From the NCBI GenBank assembly GCA_964541525.1, contig CAZIQF010000003.1, positions 1 through 64,000 on the forward strand: 64,000 nt of DNA, read 5' to 3'. The DNA comes from UBA1737 sp964541525 (lineage in GTDB: Bacteria > Bacillota_I > Bacilli_A > ML615J-28 > CAG-313). This document shows, one piece after another, positions 17,631 through 25,751 of the stretch (the stretch's first letter is position 1; each line of letters starts with the position of its first letter). Made by a program: the position numbers and the translations under genes. The notes below the pieces were generated by a model that had not been told where the DNA came from, ran no database searches, and saw only the letters and a list, made by a program, of their open reading frames with translations.

Positions 17631-17631
17631 T

Positions 17632-18162
17632 TTATTCTTCTCCTACTAAATTAATTGTTTTAATTCCAATTAGTTCTCTTGGAAAGTCAGTAAATCCAGG
17701 TCCTAAATTTCCTGTTTCGACTTTAGAAGTTGCAATAACTACATCAAGACTTGCTTGATCAATTATTCTACCAAAAGCTGCGTATTCGCCATCCAACCAA
17801 CCACAATCAGCAGCACAAATAAAGAATTGTGTTGATGCAGAATTTTTATCATTAGTTCTTGCCATAGAAATAACACCTAATTCATGTTTTAAGGTATTTT
17901 CGGGATGTCCATTACTTGCGAATTCACCTTCAATACTATTTTTTTCTTCCATTTCTAATAAATAATTATCTTTAACAATGTATCCACCAGTTTGGATCAT
18001 AAAATTATCAATAATCCGATGAAAAATAGTACCATCATAATACTTCTCTTTTACTAAATTAATAAAATTTTCTACTGTTTTTTTTGCGTATTTTGTTTCT
18101 AAACATAATGATATTTTTGCATCATTGGTTAGTATAATATCTACATAATATTTTTCTTTCAT
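17632..18162 (-). CDS. Cyclophilin-type peptidyl-prolyl isomerase, cytoplasmic
   Basis: A 176-residue cyclophilin with no signal peptide. The active-site elements TIFHRIIDNFMIQTGGY, ISMART and TQFFICA are present, with Trp in CGWLDGEYAAFG. It assists protein folding in the cytoplasm. A good AAAGGAGTAAGT site precedes the start. The immediately following gene is its lipoprotein paralogue. Confidence 0.93.
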   Translation of the reverse strand: MKEKYYVDIILTNDAKISLCLETKYAKKTVENFINLVKEKYYDGTIFHRIIDNFMIQTGGYIVKDNYLLEMEEKNSIEGEFASNGHPENTLKHELGVISMARTNDKNSASTQFFICAADCGWLDGEYAAFGRIIDQASLDVVIATSKVETGNLGPGFTDFPRELIGIKTINLVGEE

Positions 18163-18237
18163 ACTTACTCCTTTTTAATGGTTATTTTTGTTTTATTTTA
18201 ACTATATAAACAATTTAGTCATTAATCAATTTGAATC

Positions 18238-18726
18238 TTAGTCATTCATATTAGGATATTCATAACGACTTGAAGAAAAATGATCAAGAACCTCTTCTAA
18301 ATATTTTTTTGCATAAAATTTAGCCATCGGTAAATTTAAGTCTAAATAATTCCCACATTCAATACTACTTGCACCTGGAATTATTCCTTCATAATTAATG
18401 ATATAATTAATCATTTCTAAAATAACGGGATAAATAATTTGTGGTGTTGTATCTTGTGCAACGATTAAATAAAAACCGGTACGACACCCCATAGGCCCAA
18501 AATATACAATGTCATCTTTAATTTCAGGATTATTTCGAAGAAAAGTGGCACCTAAATGTTCTATTGCATGTAAAGCAGCAGTATCAATGACAGGTTCATA
18601 ATTAGGTCTTGTGAACCTTAGATCGAAGGTTGTAACAATCAAATCTTTAAATGAATCTTTTCTAGATACGTATAATCCTGGTAATAATAATTCATGATTA
18701 ATCCTAAAACTTGCAATTTTTTTCAT
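18238..18726 (-). CDS. luxS: S-ribosylhomocysteine lyase
   Basis: A 162-residue enzyme cleaving S-ribosylhomocysteine to homocysteine and the AI-2 precursor DPD. The metal-binding motif HAIEHLGATFLRN (HxxEH) and the conserved GPMGCRTGFYL, with catalytic Cys, are present. Length is as expected. AGGATAATAT precedes the ATG. It is 3 bases downstream of recO and probably shares its transcript. The pfs gene, its usual metabolic partner, is not in this window. Confidence 0.96.
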   Translation of the reverse strand: MKKIASFRINHELLLPGLYVSRKDSFKDLIVTTFDLRFTRPNYEPVIDTAALHAIEHLGATFLRNNPEIKDDIVYFGPMGCRTGFYLIVAQDTTPQIIYPVILEMINYIINYEGIIPGASSIECGNYLDLNLPMAKFYAKKYLEEVLDHFSSSRYEYPNMND

Positions 18727-18729
18727 ATA

Positions 18730-19464
18730 TTATCCTATCTTTTTTATAATTTTCTTTACTTTTGAATCAAAATCAAGATGGTATGCATAATAATCATCAA
18801 TAACTGTTCTAATCGTTTGTGATGCATTAATTCTACTTAATAAATCATCTGTAATATTAGCTAATTTTGTAACATAAATTTCTTTAAATAAAGATGAATC
18901 TTCATAATTTAAAGATGCAACCCTTGCAAATTGACAATCTTGACACAAGTATCCACCACTACTGACTAATAAAGCACCTTTAATTACGCTTTTGCCACAA
19001 ATTGGGCAGCGATTAAATGATGGTGCAACACCTAATAAGTATAATAATTTAATTTCGAAAATAATGCTTACTGCATCAATATATAAAGTAGTTTTTAGTA
19101 TATTTAATAGATCAATTACAAAATCAAATAATATCGTTTGATCACTGACTTGTTCTGCAAAAAAATTAATCTTTTCTAGGATAATACATGCAATATTATA
19201 ACGATTTGAATCTTCTTTTATCCGATTATAATTATCTAAGATTACCCCCTCTGTTAATACACTAATACCACTTGTTAAAGTAGAATTAAATTCAATCAAT
19301 GTAAGTGGATTGGAAAAGATATGATTACTACTCGTAATTTTTTTAGCCCCTTTAATTATAAAAGTTCTTTTACCATCAAATCTTAAGATGTAAGCTAAAA
19401 TCGCATTTTCCTTATAATCCTGTGTATTAATGATTAGGCCTTTATTTTTGACGATTTTCTTCAT
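18730..19464 (-). CDS. recO: DNA repair protein RecO
   Basis: The 244-residue RecF-pathway mediator helps load RecA onto SSB-coated DNA. It has the N-terminal OB fold (KGLIINTQDYKENAILAYIL) and a zinc finger with Cys pairs in RCPICGK and YLCQDCQ. Length matches Bacillota RecO. The start lies inside the end of a small YqzL-like gene, so translation is probably coupled. The era-yqzL-recO order is conserved in Bacilli and supports the call. Confidence 0.95.
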   Translation of the reverse strand: MKKIVKNKGLIINTQDYKENAILAYILRFDGKRTFIIKGAKKITSSNHIFSNPLTLIEFNSTLTSGISVLTEGVILDNYNRIKEDSNRYNIACIILEKINFFAEQVSDQTILFDFVIDLLNILKTTLYIDAVSIIFEIKLLYLLGVAPSFNRCPICGKSVIKGALLVSSGGYLCQDCQFARVASLNYEDSSLFKEIYVTKLANITDDLLSRINASQTIRTVIDDYYAYHLDFDSKVKKIIKKIG

Positions 19465-19570
19465 TAATTCGATATTTCCTTTTCTCTTTTGAATAGTTTA
19501 TATAATCTACAATTAATCCTGATTTTTTAAATTGATTCCAAAGTTTTTTAATTTTTTGATCTTCCTGCAA
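19442..19570 (-). CDS. yqzL: YqzL-family small protein with TTG start
   Basis: A 42-residue protein, first part MQEDQKIKKLWNQFKKSG, then LIVDYINYSKEKRK. The Trp-x2-Phe-x3-Gly-x-Ile-x2-Tyr pattern resembles YqzL, the tiny protein encoded between era and recO in Bacillus. A strong AAGGAGGG site lies 7 bases before TTG. It overlaps recO by 23 bases in another frame. It is too short for most gene callers and starts at a non-ATG codon, so it is easily missed. Function is unknown; the ribosome site lies in a hairpin (see the separate entry). Confidence 0.75.
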   Translation of the reverse strand: MQEDQKIKKLWNQFKKSGLIVDYINYSKEKRKYRINEENRQK

Positions 19571-19607
19571 AATAAATCCCTCCTTGATATTAGGATGGAT
19601 TTATTTT
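19569..19607 (-). promoter_or_regulatory. Hairpin sequestering the yqzL ribosome-binding site
   Basis: On the minus strand AAAATAAATCC pairs perfectly with GGATTTATTTT (11 bp). An inner TCC/GGA helix then encloses the GGAGGG site, and the 3' arm ends at the TTG start codon. It could control translation of yqzL and, by coupling, recO. Confidence 0.6.
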
Positions 19608-19649
19608 TTAATGTTATACAAAGATTACCTTTGTTAATTTATAACAATT

Positions 19650-20570
19650 TTATTTTTTATAGTCATCGATTTTATAGCCAAATTCATTTAAGTATTTTTT
19701 GTTATTTCGCCAATTGGTCTCTACTTTAACAAATAATTCTAAATAAACTTTTTGACCTAAAAATTTAACAATATCAACTCGTGCACTACTACCAATCTTT
19801 TTAATCATTGAACCACCTTTACCAATAATAATCTTTTTTTGGCTTGATCTTTCAACAATAATTGTCGCACTAATTTCTAGTAAATTTTTATTATTTAAAC
19901 TAGGTTTAAAACTTTCAATTGTAACTGCGACACTATGTGGTACCTCTTCTAACGTATTAAGTAATACTTTTTCGCGAATTAATTCAGCAACAACAAATCT
20001 TTCTGGTAAATCTAAAACTTGATCGTAAGGATAATACATTGGACCAACTTCTAAACGATCAACAATCATCTTTTTCAATTTATCAACATTGAAATTTTCT
20101 TTAGCTGAAATTGTGATTCCACCATCAAAACAATAAGCGTTTTTATAACCATCGATATTTACTTTTAAAAGTTCTTCATCTGTAATTAAATCAACTTTAT
20201 TTAAAACTAAAATGACTGGTATTTTTGATTTTTTTAGTTGTTCAATTATAAATAAATCTCCATCACCAATTGGTACACTTGCATCAACCAACATTAAAAT
20301 CAAATCAATGCCATCTAAAGCAGAGTATGCAAATTCATTCATTACATTTCCTAACTCATTTTTTGGTTTATGAATTCCCGGTGTATCGATAAAAATGATT
20401 TGTTCATTATCAGTAGTATAAATACCTTGAATCCGATTTCTAGTTGTTTGTGCTCGAGGTGAAACAATTGCCAATTTCATTTCTAAAAAATTATTAAGCA
20501 GGGTACTTTTACCAACATTGGGACGACCTATAATCGAGACAAAACCAGATTTAAAATTTTGGTTATGCAT
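19650..20570 (-). CDS. era: GTPase Era
   Basis: A 306-residue ribosome-assembly GTPase. The G domain has GRPNVGKST (G1), DTPGIH (G3) and NKVD (G4), followed by a C-terminal KH domain with GKGGSMIKKIG that binds the 3' end of 16S rRNA. Length is typical. It overlaps the end of cdd by 8 bases, an arrangement also seen in Bacillus (ybeY ... cdd-era-recO). Confidence 0.98.
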   Translation of the reverse strand: MHNQNFKSGFVSIIGRPNVGKSTLLNNFLEMKLAIVSPRAQTTRNRIQGIYTTDNEQIIFIDTPGIHKPKNELGNVMNEFAYSALDGIDLILMLVDASVPIGDGDLFIIEQLKKSKIPVILVLNKVDLITDEELLKVNIDGYKNAYCFDGGITISAKENFNVDKLKKMIVDRLEVGPMYYPYDQVLDLPERFVVAELIREKVLLNTLEEVPHSVAVTIESFKPSLNNKNLLEISATIIVERSSQKKIIIGKGGSMIKKIGSSARVDIVKFLGQKVYLELFVKVETNWRNNKKYLNEFGYKIDDYKK

Positions 20571-20970
20571 TTAAATCACCTTGTTCAAAGGAATATGGTA
20601 ATAATTCTTCAACTGTAATTTCAATCATATCTTTATTCAAATTAAATAATGTAATTTTAGTACTTGGACTTAAAAACTCTGCCATCACTTGTCGGCATGC
20701 CCCACAAGGAGAAACTGGCCTTTCGCTTCCTGCAAGTACTACCATCTCTTTAATGTTTTTGGGTGATAAGCCTAAACAAATTACACTAAAGATGGCGTTA
20801 CGTTCCGCACAATTGCATAATCCATATGATGCATTTTCAACATTACATCCATAAACAACTTCATCATTATCCATAATTGCAACCGCACCAACCTTAAAAT
20901 TAGAATATGGGCTATAACTTCTACTTCTAGCCACTTTGGCATGTTCAAATTTTTGATCTATACTTAACAT
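20563..20970 (-). CDS. cdd: Cytidine deaminase
   Basis: The 135-residue zinc enzyme deaminates cytidine and deoxycytidine for pyrimidine salvage. Catalytic and zinc-binding motifs NCAERNAIF and PCGACRQVMAEF are complete, with substrate residues NVENASYGL. It is the short homotetrameric type. It sits between ybeY and era in the conserved Bacillota order. With udk and pdp elsewhere in the window it supports nucleoside salvage. Confidence 0.97.
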   Translation of the reverse strand: MLSIDQKFEHAKVARSRSYSPYSNFKVGAVAIMDNDEVVYGCNVENASYGLCNCAERNAIFSVICLGLSPKNIKEMVVLAGSERPVSPCGACRQVMAEFLSPSTKITLFNLNKDMIEITVEELLPYSFEQGDLNA

Positions 20971-20981
20971 CTTTTCTCTTC

Positions 20982-21431
20982 CTATCTATTAATTTTTACT
21001 ATATCTAAAATATAATCTTGTTTTTCAAACATTATTTTTTCATCTAATTCATTCATATGATCATATCCTAATAAATGCAATAGCCCATGTGTTACTAAAA
21101 ACGCAAATTCTCTCAAAACGCTATGACCATAAGATTCAGCTTGCTCTTTAACTTTATCAATACTGATATAAATATCACCAAGTTCATATGATAACTCACG
21201 ATTTTCATTACCATCGATAGTAGCGAAAGAGATTACATCAGTAGGTCGGTCAATGTTACGATATTGTTTATTAATTTTATGGATTTCTTCATTATTGACT
21301 AAAATAAAACTTACAGCGAAATCACCATTTAGGTTTTCAGTTTCATATACTGCATTCACAATTAAATCTAAACATTCGGTTAAATCAAAGTTTAATCCAT
21401 CAGTTAGACCAAAAATATTATACTCAATCAT
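20982..21431 (-). CDS. ybeY: Endoribonuclease YbeY (rRNA maturation factor)
   Basis: A metal-dependent RNase involved in 16S rRNA 3'-end maturation and ribosome quality control. The zinc motif HGLLHLLGYDH is intact, preceded by the conserved RPTDVISFA. I place the start at the ATG at 21431, with GAAAGG 10 nt upstream, rather than the ATG at 21440, which touches that site. The start overlaps the phoH stop (ATGATTGA), giving translational coupling. Confidence 0.95.
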   Translation of the reverse strand: MIEYNIFGLTDGLNFDLTECLDLIVNAVYETENLNGDFAVSFILVNNEEIHKINKQYRNIDRPTDVISFATIDGNENRELSYELGDIYISIDKVKEQAESYGHSVLREFAFLVTHGLLHLLGYDHMNELDEKIMFEKQDYILDIVKINR

Positions 21432-22392
21432 GATGCTCATACCTTTCGATAATTTTTGTAACTAGTGGATGACGCATAACATCTTCTTTTGAAAAATGCA
21501 AATGGTTAATTCCATCAATATTTTTTAGAATTGATGTTGCTTCCTCTAGACCGCTTCTAGTCCCTTTTTGTAAATCAATTTGTGATAAATCACCAGTAAT
21601 AATCATTTTTGAATTAAAGCCAAGTCTGGTAATAAACATTTTCATTTGATTACTTGTTGTGTTCTGAGCTTCATCAAGAATAATTATCGCATGATCTAAT
21701 GTTCTACCACGCATATACGCCAGTGGTGCAATCTCAATTACGCCTTTTTCAATTAATCTTGTCACAGTTTCTACACCTAAAAATTCATTTAATGCATCAT
21801 AAATGGGAATTAAATAAGGATCTACTTTTTCTTTCAAATCACCTGGTAAAAAACCTAATTTTTCTCCAGCTTCAACCGCAGGACGAGTAATAATTAACTT
21901 TTTGATTTCATTTTTCTTTAAGGCATTAACACTATAAGCAACAGCTAGATAAGTTTTACCTGTTCCAGCACTACCCGTAACAAATAAAATACTACTATTA
22001 TTTAAATAATCTAGATATTTTTTCTGCATAAAGGTTTTTGCATAAATCTTTTTTCCATCACTAGTATTTAGGATTAAAATCTTATTTTGGTAAAAACTTA
22101 AAAGTTCTTCCATCGTTTTATTCAAATCTATACTATTTTTAAGTGTTACTAAAATATGGATTAAGTCTCGATCAATCCATTTGATTTTGGCTTTATCTAA
22201 TGTAGATAGAAACTCCAGTAAACTTAAAATAATTTTCGAATCATATCCTTCTTCTAACAATAGATGATTAGGGATATGCGTTAACTTAGTTTCTAAAAAT
22301 TCATTAATGATATTTAATGATGAATTTAATGGTCCAATAACCTTCTTTTCTAATTCTAAATTATCAAAGGTCCAAATTATTTTATTATTCAC
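21424..22392 (-). CDS. phoH: PhoH-family ATPase
   Basis: A 322-residue P-loop ATPase of the PhoH family, usually encoded next to ybeY and thought to act in RNA metabolism. It shows Walker A GSAGTGKT (about 140-147), the helicase-like Walker B ILDEAQN and the motif ITGDLSQIDL. It starts with GTG, with GAGG 9 bases upstream, and stops with TGA, showing that UGA is a stop codon here. In Bacillus the gene upstream is yqfD; here it is an unrelated 198-residue protein. Confidence 0.96.
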   Translation of the reverse strand: MNNKIIWTFDNLELEKKVIGPLNSSLNIINEFLETKLTHIPNHLLLEEGYDSKIILSLLEFLSTLDKAKIKWIDRDLIHILVTLKNSIDLNKTMEELLSFYQNKILILNTSDGKKIYAKTFMQKKYLDYLNNSSILFVTGSAGTGKTYLAVAYSVNALKKNEIKKLIITRPAVEAGEKLGFLPGDLKEKVDPYLIPIYDALNEFLGVETVTRLIEKGVIEIAPLAYMRGRTLDHAIIILDEAQNTTSNQMKMFITRLGFNSKMIITGDLSQIDLQKGTRSGLEEATSILKNIDGINHLHFSKEDVMRHPLVTKIIERYEHHD

Positions 22393-22454
22393 TTTATATT
22401 ACCTCATTAATTTAGTATACCATATTTTTTTAGATTTATAAAGAATATAACTTT

Positions 22455-23051
22455 TTATTCTTTAAAACCAAGGTTTAGTTTGCAAAATAGATTATTTAAA
22501 TATCGTTCAAGATTAAAACTAAATAGAAGGTATTCATTTTTATTAGAATAAAGATTTATTATTAAAGGTAAATGAATAGAATTAATTGGTTCTTGATGCT
22601 TATGATCAATTGTTACTAACCTTTGGTTTATTATTGCACCTAAATAATAGTTATTATTATTAATTTTAACATCATAATAAGTTATAATGTTAATTTTTGT
22701 TAGCCCTGCATATAACGGAATTGTTAACCACTTATTTTCTGATTTAAAAAAAGAAGTTATAAATTCACTATGAAACGAAATAATCATAAATTCCCGTTTA
22801 TAAATTATTTTTTCAATAATTCGTTTGTTAAAAAGTTTTTTAAAAATTTCAAATAATCTTTTTAATTCTTCTTCCTTTAAATAGATTAATTCAATGAACA
22901 TAGTTGAGTCTTTGATATAAATATTTTTATAATTAAAAATTAATTCCATAAGATTGAACCATTTAAACGGATATTGTTGAATTAGTTGGTTAATAGTTTT
23001 AATAAAATTTTGTTCAATTTCATCTAATTGATGAAATGATTCGATTTCCAT
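22455..23051 (-). CDS. Hypothetical protein, no recognised family
   Basis: A 198-residue soluble protein, rich in Ile, Asn, Lys and aromatic residues, with no signal peptide or transmembrane helix and no motif I recognise. Its first half is acidic and helical in appearance (ELIYLKEEELKRLFEIFKKLF); the second half looks beta-rich (TYYDVKINNNNYYLGAIINQ). The position before phoH corresponds to that of the sporulation gene yqfD in Bacillus, but no similarity is visible. A GGAGG site lies 9 bases before ATG, inside the terminator hairpin of the preceding ABC gene. Confidence 0.65.
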   Translation of the reverse strand: MEIESFHQLDEIEQNFIKTINQLIQQYPFKWFNLMELIFNYKNIYIKDSTMFIELIYLKEEELKRLFEIFKKLFNKRIIEKIIYKREFMIISFHSEFITSFFKSENKWLTIPLYAGLTKINIITYYDVKINNNNYYLGAIINQRLVTIDHKHQEPINSIHLPLIINLYSNKNEYLLFSFNLERYLNNLFCKLNLGFKE

Positions 23052-23057
23052 AAGTAA

Positions 23058-23088
23058 AAGCCTCCAACATATTATATGCTGAAGGCTT
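23058..23088 (-). terminator. Terminator hairpin after the ABC genes, carrying the next gene's ribosome site
   Basis: On the minus strand AAGCCTTCAGCAT pairs with ATGTTGGAGGCTT (11 of 13 positions), followed by TTTTACTT. The 3' arm contains the GGAGG that serves the gene starting at 23051. The U-tract is interrupted, so read-through is likely. Confidence 0.65.
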
Positions 23089-23093
23089 ATGGT

Positions 23094-25751
23094 TTAGATG
23101 TCGTATTTTGAGTTAATTTCTGCAGGTGTCTTTCTTAACAATAAACTAATTGGAAGAATACCAACTAATAAATTGATTAAATAAATCACAATAACACCAG
23201 CAATCATAATTAATGGTTGAGCGATAAACTTACCACCAAATAAATTACCAATATAGAGATTAAAACTAATATAAATAATAAATGTTAAAATGTAACCAAT
23301 TATTGACGACATAGTTGTTTGTGCAAAATTAAATGCTAAATACTTTGAAATAATTGATTTTTTCGAAGCACCAAGTGAACGATAAACACCAATTTTATAG
23401 ATTTCATTAATCATTTTTGAACGATTTGAAAAATAAGTATAAAAAATTACAAACAACAATAAAAATCCGATAAAGATTGGAACAAAGCTTTGTTGCGACT
23501 TATTCTCCTTAATTAGATAATCACTTTGATAATCTTTAATTGAAAGCATTTGATAATTTTCATCGTTAAAAAATTCGCTAGCTCCTTCATTTGGAATAAA
23601 ACCTAAGTAACCATCAATACTATAAGAATTAAGCGTATTAATATAAGCAATGGTAGACATAATGATGAAATCATCAAACGAAGTAGTACTACCATATTGT
23701 TGTTCTTGATAATTAATTTGATAACAACCAACAACTGTTTGTCCCTGTACTGTATCACCAATTACTAAACCACTATTGATATTTACCAATACTTCATGAT
23801 TATTTGTAGGTAATTTTCCACTAACAATTGTATAATATTGATTAGGTAAATAACCAATCGTATAATTATGAGAAGCAGTTTGATTACTCATCGATATCGG
23901 ATTAAAGCGAAATCCAACAACATTTAAATTTGATGTTAAAACATTATTACAATCAACAATATTATTATCGTTAAAGAAACCAACAATTTTTAATGATTGA
24001 TTATTTATCTCATATTCATCACCAAGATTTAGATTGAATTCTCCTTTAAAACTTTGACTAACAATAATCTCAGATTGGTTTTCAATATCCCTACCTTCAA
24101 CAATTTCAAAACAATTATTATAAGCGTCTCGATATCCAATAGCTAGACTATCTATTCTTTCAAATCGACTATTAATATTATATAAATTAATTGGATTGGC
24201 ATAGATAAAATACTCATCACTATCAGCAATACCAACAATTTTATATTCATTATAATAATCATAAATTGTCCGATTTAACAAATTATCATAATCAACATTA
24301 AATTCGGTTACAACTTCATCAGCAAGTTTCTTACTAATAACAACTTCGGCGTTATTAGGTTTAGATCCCATTATTAGTTCTAAATCATTATGATATGCTG
24401 CAATAAATGCTGAAATATCACATCGTATCGATTGAATATAATTAGTTTTAATTGTTAATTGACCAGAAAATAACTGAATTGGAATAATTTCTTTGATATA
24501 ACCTGCTTCATAACCACTAGTTAAAACAGTAGTATTTTGTTCTGGACAAATATATCTTTCATAATCATCTTCTTCCATTGTAACATAAACATTAGGATCA
24601 CCATAAACGGCAGATAAATCCGGATAACTATATTTAGTAAGGTTAATAGCTGCAATTCCAATAATCGAGCCTAAAATCATAAAAATAATCATAAATGGAA
24701 TTTTACCACGTTTAGTAGTAAAGAAATCAATAAAACCATTTTTAATACCTTTAAAGAATAACTTCCATTTGCTTATTGGTTCTGATTCAGTATACCAAGA
24801 CGTATCATAATCAAAACTTTCAACTTCTGGTTTTTCTACATGTTCATATTTGTCATTAATGATTTCTAAACTTGTTTCATCAACATTAACAATACGGTTA
24901 TTAGAACTAATATAAATCGTATCATTTTTAATAATAATTTGTAATGATGTCTGACCCAGTGTTTGATCGTAATACAGATTTAAATCAATTGCTTCATGAC
25001 TAATATTATGTTTTTCATAATCACCTAAATAAATCTTACGATCAGTTTGTTGTGATAACTTCCCTTTATCTATAATATTACCATCAGAAATAATTGTTCC
25101 ATCCTTGATTTGAATAATCCGATCACTATAAAATCTAGCAATTTCCAATTCATGTGTAATTAGTAAGACTAAAGTTTTTTTACTAATTTTCTTTAAGATG
25201 TTCATAATTTCAATCGTGTTTTCACTATCAATATTGCCAGTTGGTTCATCAGCAATAATAATTTCCGCATTCTTGATTAATGCTCTTGCAATCGATACGC
25301 GTTGCATTTGACCACCAGATAGAAATTTAACTTTTTTCTTACGATATTTATATAATCCGACTTTTCTTAACGCATATTCAATTCTTTTTCTTTGTTCAGA
25401 GCGATCAAATACGCCAATAATTTCTAATGCTTCCTTTAAGTTATTATAAACACTTAAATCCTCTAATAATAAATAGTTTTGAAAAATATACCCAATATGT
25501 TTTGAACGATATAAATCAATGGATTTAGCCTTATATTTAGTAAATAGATTACCATAATAATCAATACTACCACTATCAAAACAGTCCAAACCACCAATAA
25601 TGTTTAATAACGTTGTTTTTCCACTACCTGAGGCACCTAAAATTGTAACTAATCCCGATGATGGTAGTTCAACGGAAACGTTATTAACAACATGTAGTTC
25701 TCTTGATTCACCTTTAAAATAATATTTATTAACATTATTAATCTTGATCAT
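23094..25751 (-). CDS. ABC transporter, ATPase fused to MacB/FtsX-type permease (second subunit)
   Basis: The 885-residue protein opens with an ABC ATPase (Walker A GASGSGKTT, signature LSGGQMQR, Walker B IIIADEPTGNIDS). A linker of about 100 residues follows, then a permease with one helix at about 350-375, a large extracytoplasmic domain and three C-terminal helices, the layout of type VII mechanotransmission transporters. I use the ATG at 25751, since the TTG at 25760 touches the AAAGGAG site. It overlaps the preceding ABC gene by 14 bases; the two probably form a heterodimer. Substrate is unknown; peptide or lipoprotein handling is typical of the class. Confidence 0.87.
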   Translation of the reverse strand: MIKINNVNKYYFKGESRELHVVNNVSVELPSSGLVTILGASGSGKTTLLNIIGGLDCFDSGSIDYYGNLFTKYKAKSIDLYRSKHIGYIFQNYLLLEDLSVYNNLKEALEIIGVFDRSEQRKRIEYALRKVGLYKYRKKKVKFLSGGQMQRVSIARALIKNAEIIIADEPTGNIDSENTIEIMNILKKISKKTLVLLITHELEIARFYSDRIIQIKDGTIISDGNIIDKGKLSQQTDRKIYLGDYEKHNISHEAIDLNLYYDQTLGQTSLQIIIKNDTIYISSNNRIVNVDETSLEIINDKYEHVEKPEVESFDYDTSWYTESEPISKWKLFFKGIKNGFIDFFTTKRGKIPFMIIFMILGSIIGIAAINLTKYSYPDLSAVYGDPNVYVTMEEDDYERYICPEQNTTVLTSGYEAGYIKEIIPIQLFSGQLTIKTNYIQSIRCDISAFIAAYHNDLELIMGSKPNNAEVVISKKLADEVVTEFNVDYDNLLNRTIYDYYNEYKIVGIADSDEYFIYANPINLYNINSRFERIDSLAIGYRDAYNNCFEIVEGRDIENQSEIIVSQSFKGEFNLNLGDEYEINNQSLKIVGFFNDNNIVDCNNVLTSNLNVVGFRFNPISMSNQTASHNYTIGYLPNQYYTIVSGKLPTNNHEVLVNINSGLVIGDTVQGQTVVGCYQINYQEQQYGSTTSFDDFIIMSTIAYINTLNSYSIDGYLGFIPNEGASEFFNDENYQMLSIKDYQSDYLIKENKSQQSFVPIFIGFLLLFVIFYTYFSNRSKMINEIYKIGVYRSLGASKKSIISKYLAFNFAQTTMSSIIGYILTFIIYISFNLYIGNLFGGKFIAQPLIMIAGVIVIYLINLLVGILPISLLLRKTPAEINSKYDI

